A DNA stretch of 64,000 nucleotides. Origin: Paenibacillus polysaccharolyticus. GTDB taxonomy: Bacteria > Bacillota > Bacilli > Paenibacillales > Paenibacillaceae. The DNA is taken from positions 186,001 to 250,000 of the forward strand of contig NZ_FMVM01000001.1 in assembly GCF_900102085.1 (NCBI RefSeq), given 5' to 3'. A program made the position numbers and the translations under genes. The notes below the pieces were generated by a model. It was given only the letters and a program-made list of their open reading frames with translations. It did no database searches and was not told the DNA's origin. Positions 55,801 through 64,000 of the stretch are shown here, piece by piece. Every line of letters begins with the position of its first letter. The first letter of the stretch is position 1.

Positions 55801-57807
55801 TTCCAATCCATCGGGGACCCGGAGGCCGCTCTTGCAAAGTGGAATACGAAAGACATGCAGCAAAACGAAGTCTTTAACGCATACTGGTTCATTCACAGTA
55901 TGGCATCCACGGGAACACGTACAATGGATATTTGGGCTGATTCTCCGGCAGTAACCGTCTACGAAAAGGACGGCGTCTACACAGCGCAAATCTGGAATCC
56001 GTCCGATGCCGCCAAAACGGTTCAATTTTATAATGCCAGCGGAGCTTTGGGTTCAGCTACCGTCTATGCCAAGGCTCAAGTAAAGGTCAATCCATTAGAA
56101 AATACGGTAGTCAAACAGCCGGATGCTTCACAAGGCGTCACTTATCTGGATCGCAGCTCATGGACAATTACCGCCTCTTCCAGTTCGGAAGCAGTGGAAC
56201 GCATGATTGATGGAGATTTGGCTACTCGCTGGTCATCTGGACAAACGCAACAGCCTGGAGACTGGCTCCATATTGATCTGGGCAGCGAGCAGATGATGGA
56301 TACTCTCTTTATGAACTCCGGCAATAACTGGGGTGATTATGCCCGCGGGTACGAGGTTTACGTTTCGAAAGACGATGAGAACTGGAGTAAGCCAATTGCA
56401 CAGGGAACAGGAACATCGCCGAGCTTGTCCGTTGATTTGGGGATGCAGACTGTGCGTTATATCAAAATTGTATTAACTGCTCCAGCAGACAGTTGGTGGT
56501 CCATCTCGGAACTTAAGCTCGCCCGATTTGGGAAATTGGCCCAAACACCTGAGCATCCAAATCCATCTCCATCTCCGTTGCCCGATCGGTCAACTTGGAT
56601 CGTGACCGCTTCCTCCACAAAAGGAACCGATATCACGGCTCATATGCTGGATGGAAAAAAAGAGACATTATGGACGAACGGGCGAAAGCAAGCGGAGGGA
56701 CAATGGATCACGATTGATCTTGGACAAACAAGTGCTTTTGATGCAGTCGAGTTGGACTCTGGGAACGCCAAGGATGACTATCCACGGCAATATCGCATTT
56801 TCGTTTCCGATGACGGGCAAAACTGGGGAACATCCATTGCTGGAGGCGAAGGAGCGTCAGGACGTCTTTCTATCTCCTTCCCTGAGCAACAGGCTCGTTA
56901 TGTGAAGATCATGCAGACGGGTGAATCCGACCAATGGTGGTCGATCTCTGAGTTGTTCGTTCAGCACTATGGAACAGGAAAACAAAAACGTCTCCTGCCA
57001 GATGCATGGTCCGTTACAGCGTCTTCCAATGAGGAGGCTGCAACGGCGTTACTGGATGGCTCGGACCAAACACGCTGGACTTCGGGCCAGACACAAACAG
57101 GCGGCGAGTGGATTCAGCTGGATCTGGGTGACTCACAGATTGTGAACCGGATTGTACTGGATAGTGCTCACAGCAGTGACGATTATGCTCGTGGTTACGA
57201 AGTATACACCTCTCTGGATGGCACGGATTGGGGTAAAGCTGTGGTAGCGGGTGAAGGGCAAAATGCTGTGCTCTCTATTGCTTTTGCTCCCCGTGAGGCT
57301 CGCTATATCAAAATAGTTCAGACCGGAACGGATTCCCACTGGTGGTCTGTAGCTGAAATCGCAGTTTATACCGCTGATCAGACGCCATGGACACCCGGGG
57401 AACAGGATCATTTGTTGCCTACTGAACTGGATCGGACGTCTTGGACAGTTACTGCTTCCACGTCCGAAGACGTTAGCGCACTGCTGGATGATGATCTGAA
57501 CTCACGCTGGACCTCTGCAGCTGCACAACAACCAGACCAATGGATTCAGATTGATCTGGGAAGCATCCAGAATTTCAGCCGGTTAACTATGGACTCAGGT
57601 AGCAGCACCAATGACTATGCCCGCAATTTTACAATCGTCACTTCAACAAATGGCGAGCAATGGGATTCGGTTTCAGAAGCTGCGGGAACAGATCCTTTGA
57701 TCTCTGTGATGTTCACGAACCAGAAGGCACGATATGTTAAAATTGCTTTGACTACGGACAATGCTAAGTGGTGGTGGTCTATTGCTGAATTAAAGCTGTA
57801 CCACTGA
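52828..57807 (+). CDS. Secreted GH81 endo-beta-1,3-glucanase with six F5/8C domains
   Basis: 1659 residues from GTG 52828, eight bases after AGGAG. A signal peptide ends near AANA. Two F5/8 type C (CBM32-like) domains (about 45-170 and 185-325) precede a GH81 catalytic domain (about 340-1070) that begins NDWWQSILVSDLGDG and carries DHHFTYGYYVFA (candidate Asp near 787) and the acidic NNQEAAGEAL (Glu near 860). A Pro/Ser linker and four more F5/8C domains follow (about 1105-1230, 1245-1385, 1390-1515 and 1530-1659), each with a WxxxSxxxxxxxAxxxLDG-type start and an ARYVKIxxT end. It should cleave laminarin or fungal beta-1,3-glucan. It stands alone with a terminator. Confidence 0.92.
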   Translation: MKGRTSHKRNKRSICVNLLLSMLLLISSVPLWPSKAANAAAEGSYLLSLNRPVYSSSSLGGNTADHAVDGNKNTRWESVWQQDPQWIYVDLGAVASISNISIEWENAYASAFDLEVSDDEVNWTQVYSTTKGQGGMTEVEVSANARYVRLFSHERAQQAYGVSLYAFNVYGTGGANPPPKPVATNLALGKTVMASSEEIDEPSRSAEDKAKMEKRNYEARNVTDGDPGTRWSSIYKDQEWIVVDLGERHEIGGISLQWENAFGRAYDIQVSNDAKQWTTLFRELHSNGGRDDIPVYAEARYVKFAGLGRGTTNGYSLYAFDVYEYIQGDEQPVYTIPAIPEMSSVQVGAGSYAINDITMLQPKNPKNRTADITAPIPSNDWWQSILVSDLGDGNSLVTLPFKNRYTKQGLHILNPGAGYLSADGNSMDADGEADLILTTSTMNPAKVNTKVAGYGDYSANIIMSDDDTAKVNTTFVKGSPFLYNTFENPDTILLRSPNITRLFDDQNREIMLKDGESWTGDHIGIEVTNQDRAPSPQTFKRNYGLYAPEGTTLIKLGNTLKIKLGSNENYLSLATLPSASELAYYYQHAYAFVTDTKVDYNYNESTSQVTTTFSSVTQTKRANFSTSTLMALFPHQWKIATTPLTELTYPSIRGMMKVSEGNSFTTQDRFYGIIPQFVEPDDPTYSRAQLISYLDQLDADTSGNLMSEDPYWQGKKLHPLALGVLISDQLGDHERRDHYLSLLRNILTDWYTYSPDERLHSYYFYYSEQWGTIFPYGSGFGVNTGLTDHHFTYGYYVFASAVLAMYDPTFVEDYGDMVELLIRDYANPSRTDDQFPWMRNFDPYSGHSWAGGYADNRSGNNQEAAGEALFSWVGQYMWGEVTGNKAYRDTGIWGFVTEEKAAEQYWFNYDGDNWLEGYKHATVGHVYGSAYLYGTYFSNDAEHIYGIHWLPPAEWMTYYGRDPKNTSALYNGLIKDLGGQQERTWQHIIWPFQSIGDPEAALAKWNTKDMQQNEVFNAYWFIHSMASTGTRTMDIWADSPAVTVYEKDGVYTAQIWNPSDAAKTVQFYNASGALGSATVYAKAQVKVNPLENTVVKQPDASQGVTYLDRSSWTITASSSSEAVERMIDGDLATRWSSGQTQQPGDWLHIDLGSEQMMDTLFMNSGNNWGDYARGYEVYVSKDDENWSKPIAQGTGTSPSLSVDLGMQTVRYIKIVLTAPADSWWSISELKLARFGKLAQTPEHPNPSPSPLPDRSTWIVTASSTKGTDITAHMLDGKKETLWTNGRKQAEGQWITIDLGQTSAFDAVELDSGNAKDDYPRQYRIFVSDDGQNWGTSIAGGEGASGRLSISFPEQQARYVKIMQTGESDQWWSISELFVQHYGTGKQKRLLPDAWSVTASSNEEAATALLDGSDQTRWTSGQTQTGGEWIQLDLGDSQIVNRIVLDSAHSSDDYARGYEVYTSLDGTDWGKAVVAGEGQNAVLSIAFAPREARYIKIVQTGTDSHWWSVAEIAVYTADQTPWTPGEQDHLLPTELDRTSWTVTASTSEDVSALLDDDLNSRWTSAAAQQPDQWIQIDLGSIQNFSRLTMDSGSSTNDYARNFTIVTSTNGEQWDSVSEAAGTDPLISVMFTNQKARYVKIALTTDNAKWWWSIAELKLYH

Positions 57808-57857
57808 TTCGCTTGACCAATGAAAGTAATTTAGAGATATAAATATCGTTCCATGTC

Positions 57858-57900
57858 ACCACCTCTCTCCCTTCATTTTGCGGGACAGAGGTGGTTTTTT
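57858..57900 (+). terminator. Terminator of the GH81 gene
   Basis: Stem ACCACCTCT / AGAGGTGGT, then TTTTT. Confidence 0.85.
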
Positions 57901-58008
57901 GATATTAACCCGCTTCTAAATCTAGCAGAAGACTCCTTTCGTGAGTGTAAGCTCCCCCGTTCTTTTTATTAGGTGGAGAAAATATCCTGTTCAAATCATG
58001 CGTAACCG

Positions 58009-58055
58009 TTGAAAATAGTTTAGATACATTACGATAATTCTGTCATAACAGAATT
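58009..58055 (+). promoter_or_regulatory. Promoter and palindrome before the AraC-type gene
   Basis: TTGAAA (58009-58014), 18 bases, GATAAT (58033-58038). An inverted repeat AATTCTGT-N4-ACAGAATT (58036-58055) covers the -10 edge and start point, a likely repressor or autoregulator site. Confidence 0.6.
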
Positions 58056-58088
58056 TATAGTTAGTTTAAGGAAGGGAGACTCTCTCCA

Positions 58089-60050
58089 TTGAAAGTAAGC
58101 ATAGATATGCAAGAACAGCTTTTAGTCTGGAATTGGGCGGCGTTAAACCTTATGGATGTGCGGTATATTACTATTGAAGCCGGTGATCGTGTTGCTCCTT
58201 ATTTCTTTCCAGCGAGCGCTTTTCTGTACGTAACACACGGTAGTGCAACTGTAGCTTTAGACGGAACTGAGCATGTCTCAAAACCTTTTTATATATTACA
58301 TGGAGGCAAAGGCGCACGTTTGGATATTACCCTCACCGATGACACCTTTCGTTATTATCTGATTCTGTATAAAGCTTTCTTGCCAAAATCTGCTGAACGG
58401 CATGTCCTCCGACAGATGGAGCAACAGGTGCCATTCCGTCTTCAATACGGCTTTGTTCCTCTTCACCCCGCCATCCTTTACAAACTGGCCGAACAAATGC
58501 TGAGCGAATGGCATACTTCAAAGCGTTTAGAGCATCTTCATGTCAAAGCACTGTTTTATCAATTCGTATATGATTTGCTCAAACAACTGGATCAGCAGCA
58601 AGTTACAACAACATCCCCCAACTTGACATCTCAGCTCATACATTACATCCAGGAATACTATGCTGAACCCTTGACCAGGGAAACACTCGCAAAAACCTTT
58701 CACTATAGCGGGCCCTACCTTTCAAAATGCTTCAAGCGTGAAACCGGCACAAGTATTATTGACTATTTGATACGTGTTCGGATTATGAAAGCAGAAGAAC
58801 TTCTGCTCAGAACAAACTTGTCTCTACATGAAATTGCGGCAACCGTCGGATATCCAGATGTATCCTACTTTATTCGAATGTTCAAAAAACAAATCGGTAT
58901 TACGCCAAAACAATTTAAAAGCGAGGGATTTTCCCCGGCAAAAAACGCCAATCATCCTATTATAAAGCTTGGATCATCCATTGCTCCCCGTAAACTTCGT
59001 CGTTATATTGATAACAGTAATGATAATCATTATCAAAAAGACGAAAAAGGAGATTTACGGATGTATAAACGAAAATTACCCGTCGGCATTACTTTGCTGT
59101 TGTGCCTGACTCTTTTAGTTACCGCATGCGCCAAACCAGCAAGCACAGCTTCAACGAGTGGCAACAAATCAAGTCCGGCGGTTGGCACAAATACGACATC
59201 TAGCAAGGCAAAAAGTAACAATTCGGAGTTAGTAACTTACACTGCAATTAACGGCGACGTGCAGATTCCCAAAAATCCTCAACGTGTAGTTATGGTGGCT
59301 GGGGCATTCACAGGGCACTTGTTAGCCCTTGGGCTTAAACCCGTTGGAGCTGGGGACGAATCTTTCAACAGTTATACTGAAGGAAAGCTTGATGATGTCG
59401 TAAATATTGGAAATGACGTACCTTACGAGAAAATAATGGAGCTGCAGCCGGATTTAATCGTGGTCTGGAATGATGCAGAAACGATTGAAAAATTGTCCAA
59501 AATTGCACCGACCGTTGCCGTGGAATACGGAGTTCCTTTGCGCAAGCAATTGATTGAATTTGGCAAAATGACAGGCAGAGAAGAACAGGCACAAGCGTGG
59601 ATTGCAGACTGGGATACCAAAATTGCTAAATACAAACCGCTGGTGAGACAAGCTGTTGGTGATCGTTCTGTATCAATCTTTGATTCAGGAAGTGCCAAAG
59701 AGTTTTATGCCTATGGCAGCTTTGGCCGAGGTGGAGATATTATCTATGGAGAGTTTGATCTGAAAGCACCCCCTATAATTCAAAAAGAGGCTATTGACAG
59801 TGGAAAAGGCTGGGCCAAGCTCTCTCTGGAATTGTTACCTCAATACGCAGGGGATTACATTTTTATTAGTGGCTGGACTGGTGAAGAAAATGTTGCTCCG
59901 ATATTTGAAGGCAAGGTGTGGGAGAACCTTCCTGCTGTCAAGAACAATCGTGTTTATCGTGAAAATAGCCGAGGATTCGTATTCAGTGATCCCATTTCAC
60001 TGGAAGCCCAGCTTCAATTTGTCGTAGACAGCTTAACAAATTCGAAGTGA
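58089..60050 (+). CDS. AraC-type regulator read through into a siderophore-binding lipoprotein
   Basis: One open frame of 653 codons from TTG 58089 (behind AAGGAAGGGAG). Residues 1-150 are an AraC cupin-like sensor, and about 185-285 are two helix-turn-helix motifs (LAKTFHYSGPYLSKCFK, LHEIAATVGYPDVSYFIRMFK). From about 325 it becomes a complete lipoprotein with its own start, signal and lipobox (see 59061). B. subtilis Btr also joins AraC and substrate-binding domains, but without a signal sequence between them. Here the joining segment contains a Fur box and a ribosome binding site, so it looks like two genes whose intergenic spacer simply has no stop codon. Confidence 0.8.
   Translation: MKVSIDMQEQLLVWNWAALNLMDVRYITIEAGDRVAPYFFPASAFLYVTHGSATVALDGTEHVSKPFYILHGGKGARLDITLTDDTFRYYLILYKAFLPKSAERHVLRQMEQQVPFRLQYGFVPLHPAILYKLAEQMLSEWHTSKRLEHLHVKALFYQFVYDLLKQLDQQQVTTTSPNLTSQLIHYIQEYYAEPLTRETLAKTFHYSGPYLSKCFKRETGTSIIDYLIRVRIMKAEELLLRTNLSLHEIAATVGYPDVSYFIRMFKKQIGITPKQFKSEGFSPAKNANHPIIKLGSSIAPRKLRRYIDNSNDNHYQKDEKGDLRMYKRKLPVGITLLLCLTLLVTACAKPASTASTSGNKSSPAVGTNTTSSKAKSNNSELVTYTAINGDVQIPKNPQRVVMVAGAFTGHLLALGLKPVGAGDESFNSYTEGKLDDVVNIGNDVPYEKIMELQPDLIVVWNDAETIEKLSKIAPTVAVEYGVPLRKQLIEFGKMTGREEQAQAWIADWDTKIAKYKPLVRQAVGDRSVSIFDSGSAKEFYAYGSFGRGGDIIYGEFDLKAPPIIQKEAIDSGKGWAKLSLELLPQYAGDYIFISGWTGEENVAPIFEGKVWENLPAVKNNRVYRENSRGFVFSDPISLEAQLQFVVDSLTNSK
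59021..59035 (+). promoter_or_regulatory. Fur box
   Basis: TGATAAT-C-ATTATCA is a perfect 7-1-7 Fur box. It lies 26 bases before ATG 59061, inside the open frame. Confidence 0.85.
59061..60050 (+). CDS. Fe3+-siderophore-binding lipoprotein (internal start)
   Basis: From ATG 59061, behind AAAGGAG at eight bases, 329 residues: a basic start, hydrophobic run, lipobox LVTAC, a Ser/Thr-rich linker, then a periplasmic-binding domain of the FhuD/FepB type (NPQRVVMVAGAFTGHLLALGLKPVG, LQPDLIVVWNDAET, KMTGREEQAQAWIADW). It should capture ferric siderophore for an ABC importer, which is not present in the window. The Fur box and binding site just upstream argue that this protein is made separately when iron is short. 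A terminator follows. Confidence 0.85.
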   Translation: MYKRKLPVGITLLLCLTLLVTACAKPASTASTSGNKSSPAVGTNTTSSKAKSNNSELVTYTAINGDVQIPKNPQRVVMVAGAFTGHLLALGLKPVGAGDESFNSYTEGKLDDVVNIGNDVPYEKIMELQPDLIVVWNDAETIEKLSKIAPTVAVEYGVPLRKQLIEFGKMTGREEQAQAWIADWDTKIAKYKPLVRQAVGDRSVSIFDSGSAKEFYAYGSFGRGGDIIYGEFDLKAPPIIQKEAIDSGKGWAKLSLELLPQYAGDYIFISGWTGEENVAPIFEGKVWENLPAVKNNRVYRENSRGFVFSDPISLEAQLQFVVDSLTNSK

Positions 60051-60130
60051 AACCCAGGAAGCTCTATTGCCGATTTTAACCTTCTGATCGAATCATAAAA
60101 TAATGGCTCAATTTTACGGACACATAAATA

Positions 60131-60166
60131 GGGATCTCAAGCCTTTTTAGCGAGAGATCCCTTTTT
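60131..60166 (+). terminator. Terminator of the siderophore-binding gene
   Basis: Stem GGGATCTC / GAGATCCC followed by TTTTT. Confidence 0.85.
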
Positions 60167-60176
60167 CTGCAATTAA

Positions 60177-61121
60177 TTACTTTTTGATTTTACCATCATA
60201 TCCAAGCTTATAAATCGTGCCTTTCTCAAAAGAAAGGAATGCAAGACCATCGCCTACTGTACCTATAAATCGATCATTTGCGTCTAAAGAACGTAGCTTG
60301 CTCTTCTTGCCTGTATAACGATTATAAATATACAAGTCACTCTTATTTTTGCCATTCTTGTCTACTGAAAAACTTCGATAATAAAACTTATTATTTATAT
60401 ATGCTACGGGATCAATATACTCTTTAGAGGCAAATGTTTTTTTTATATTTGCATTTAAATCGGAAAAATGACCTTTGTAGCTATAACCTCCATCTACGAT
60501 CTCCAAAAAAAACATAACATTCCCATAAAATTCGTATAACTCCACACCTTTAGAAGATAAGCTCTTCAACCCTGTACCATCTAAATTCATACGATAAAAC
60601 TTGTCATTATCCCTGTTTGTATAATAGATATGTCCGTTGTTTATTTTAAAATTATAAAAAGGAGATTTAGACAATATCGTTTGTTCGTTTGAACCATCTG
60701 TTTTCATTGAGCCGAAAGACAACGCATCTGGCGTTTCCGCAGTCCTTTCATCTTTAACAAAATAAATCGTATCTCCTACAGCAGTAAATCTTGCAAAATT
60801 ATCCTCTTTGTTAAGTGAGGTTAATGCCGATCCATCTTTCTTAATTTTAGCCATCTGACGATTCCAAGGGTCTTGCTCATTTTCAATCAGAAAATAGATC
60901 CACTCTCCAACCCATTTTACATCTGAAACTCGCTTAGGGAATATAGACTCTGTTTTGCTTCTATTACCTGTGAATGTTGTAACGTTGATGCCCATCAAAT
61001 CTCCGTCATCTTCATAACCTTCCCATACTAAAGTTTTAGCGGAATCCTCAGCCCCATATACAGGTACTACACCTAACAACATGATTACACTTAATAACGC
61101 TATCAGCCATTTTCTTCTCAT
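60177..61121 (-). CDS. Secreted DUF5050-like beta-propeller protein
   Basis: 314 residues: a signal peptide (RRK start, cleavage after VYGA), then repeated blades of the pattern IYFxxxxx...xIxKxDGSxxxxL (KIKKDGSALTSL, SMKTDGSNEQTIL, RMNLDGTGLKSL, LGYDGKIKK), as in DUF5050/LRP-like six-bladed propellers. The function is unknown; probably extracellular. ATG 61121 follows GGGAGA. Confidence 0.8.
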   Translation of the reverse strand: MRRKWLIALLSVIMLLGVVPVYGAEDSAKTLVWEGYEDDGDLMGINVTTFTGNRSKTESIFPKRVSDVKWVGEWIYFLIENEQDPWNRQMAKIKKDGSALTSLNKEDNFARFTAVGDTIYFVKDERTAETPDALSFGSMKTDGSNEQTILSKSPFYNFKINNGHIYYTNRDNDKFYRMNLDGTGLKSLSSKGVELYEFYGNVMFFLEIVDGGYSYKGHFSDLNANIKKTFASKEYIDPVAYINNKFYYRSFSVDKNGKNKSDLYIYNRYTGKKSKLRSLDANDRFIGTVGDGLAFLSFEKGTIYKLGYDGKIKK

Positions 61122-61284
61122 TCTTTTCTCCCTAAATTATGTATTTTTCTACATTAGCTATTGTAAGTTGAATTTAAAAATAGAACAATCCTTTTACTCT
61201 ACATTCTGGCATCCTCTCCGTTATGAAATAACTACAGACCGGCATGTAAATGAAGTGAGCATAATTATAAGTAAACTCAGATGA

Positions 61285-61319
61285 AAGAACCTCTCGCCAT
61301 ATGGCGAAGGGTTCTTTTT
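61285..61319. terminator. Hairpin terminator after the collagen-like gene
   Basis: Stem AAGAACC / GGTTCTT with inner palindrome CGCCATATGGCG; T-rich on both strands, so it may end transcripts from both sides. Confidence 0.7.
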
Positions 61320-61360
61320 GTGTGTTCTGGAATTGTTAAATTGTACTGAAAAAGATTTCA

Positions 61361-62968
<1,608 letters not shown>

Positions 62969-63001
62969 CGCTACATTCCCTTCTTTCGAAAAAAGTATTT
63001 T

Positions 63002-63361
63002 CTACAGATCTTTAACTGTTTGTTCGTGCTCCACTACCCGGTGTGCATCCACCAATTGACCTGACCCATCTTTGCCCCACACTGAAATTCCGACGTCTCC
63101 CACTCGTTCATCGCTTAATCCAAACACAAATTCAAAAGCATCTAGATTTGCAAAATAATTTCGGGTCACTGCTTCATTAGGTGCAATACTGATCACTTCA
63201 CTTACATACAGCGTTCTTGTTGTACTCAGCACATAACCCTGAACGGATACACTTACCGCATCTACAGCAGCCCGACTCACCAATCTGATCGTTACCTGTT
63301 GTGTCGGTCTGACCCCGGAAACGGCATTATTTTCGATCGGTCCAGTTGATAATATAGCCAT
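63002..63361 (-). CDS. Stand-alone paralogue of the exosporium N-terminal domain
   Basis: 119 residues that align over their whole length with the N-terminal domain of the collagen-like protein: [23 protein letters not shown], [20 protein letters not shown], SVWGKxxxGxLVxAHR. It has no collagen region. Its stop lies 33 bases before the collagen-like gene, so they form an operon. It may be a basal-layer partner that helps anchor or pack the larger protein. ATG 63361 follows AAAGGTGGG. Confidence 0.8.
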   Translation of the reverse strand: MAILSTGPIENNAVSGVRPTQQVTIRLVSRAAVDAVSVSVQGYVLSTTRTLYVSEVISIAPNEAVTRNYFANLDAFEFVFGLSDERVGDVGISVWGKDGSGQLVDAHRVVEHEQTVKDL

Positions 63362-64000
63362 TTTCCCATCCCACCTTTTGTGAACCTCTTACTCTAGCAT
63401 TACTTGACATCATGGATCACATATTAGTCATATTCATTCACTAGATAAGCGGTGTGGACCATAGACAGGGGACAGTTCACCATTATCAAGCCATAAGTGC
63501 CATTAACACCTAAAACTTCATCCATACAGAGCTTGCAAATATGTATAATCCGTGTTTATTTCAACCCAAAAATGACCGTTCCTCATGAAATGAAGGAGCT
63601 ACGGCCACCATTGGATACATCTTATTGATGTCACTCTTACAAATGAATAAACCTCCACCCAACTTTTTCTTACAAATTTTGATAGAAAATGATTGTATTG
63701 TGGCAGAAATGTGATATGATATCGTCAAATACAAAAAAACATTTTTAAACAAAAATGAAAAATAATTACATAAAACGAGTCGCAACTCTGTTTTTTCTTT
63801 TTAAAACTATTCTATTGAAAGCGATTACATTAAACAACAGGACAAATTATATACTTTTTCACACACAAGTTCGTACTTCTCCCACCCTATTCCTGGGTTA
63901 CCGCTGTCAACTTGCTACAGTAGATAGCTATTCTCTGTACAGGTTGTATGGCTTAAGCCATAGATCACAAACATGTACGATTCAATCGATCTCTTCTTTG
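63362..64000. other. Intergenic region at the right edge
   Basis: No gene is supported in about 640 bases; short frames on either strand have no binding site. It should contain the promoter of the exosporium operon, but no clear SigK box was found. Near the right end lies a cre-like site. Confidence 0.5.
63815..63829 (+). promoter_or_regulatory. cre (CcpA) site
   Basis: TTGAAAGCGATTACA matches the consensus WTGNAARCGNWWNCA at every position. A TATACT box (63850-63855) follows, so it probably controls a rightward gene beyond the window. Confidence 0.6.

Overview
The window reads as chromosomal DNA of a spore-forming, moderately low-GC Firmicute, most likely a Paenibacillus. The grounds are strong AGGAGG-type ribosome binding sites, SigA-like promoters, a sporulation sigma factor SigK, BclA-like collagen/exosporium proteins, a secreted GH81 glucanase with many F5/8C domains, a CycA-type permease and a partial hybrid NRPS/PKS. 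The genus is an inference from gene content, not from a marker gene.

Layout. 1-11.6 kb (minus): a hybrid NRPS-PKS (C-A-PCP-KS-AT-ACP-C-A-PCP-KS-...) that runs off the left edge, preceded in the same operon by a small membrane protein. 12-21 kb: qorB-like quinone reductase with a palindromic operator; a four-gene minus-strand operon (unknown protein, AbiEii-like nucleotidyltransferase, small unknown, KptA RNA 2'-phosphotransferase); a Ser/Thr kinase; hydrolases; RNase HI; a YetF-family protein; and a MarR regulator whose operator recurs before an alpha/beta hydrolase. 21-38 kb: core metabolism and cell surface (CycA permease, SigK, CE1-like esterase, secreted discoidin protein, MFS exporter, ADP-ribosylglycohydrolase, HAD phosphatase-MtlD pair, lipoproteins, polysaccharide deacetylase, EamA transporter, sulfurtransferase).

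38.1-46.1 kb is an AT-rich island bounded by two diverged copies of the same sulfurtransferase gene plus terminator; the second copy has lost its catalytic cysteine (Cys to Tyr). The island carries (a) an RNase HI / RnlA-like / RnlB-like toxin-antitoxin and anti-phage module, with two frameshifts in the RNase H gene and a LexA-like box upstream, and (b) a microcin C-like peptide-nucleotide locus: two identical 19-residue precursor peptides ending in Asn, a strong hairpin, an MccB-like E1 enzyme, an M50-type membrane protease with a PqqD-like N-terminus, and a DJ-1/PfpI protein. Locus (b) is the best candidate for an undescribed system here.

46.1-52.4 kb: the second sulfurtransferase, a divergent MmyB-type regulator/SDR pair, a secreted acetamidase fused to a stalk domain, a third sulfurtransferase 3'-end scrap, and a junction between a truncated lipoprotein gene and a hydrolase remnant. 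52.8-64 kb: a 1659-residue GH81 enzyme, an AraC regulator read through into a siderophore-binding lipoprotein across an internal Fur box, a secreted DUF5050-like protein, a collagen-like exosporium protein and its short paralogue, and a cre-like site at the right edge. No tRNA, rRNA, CRISPR array, transposase or integrase was seen.
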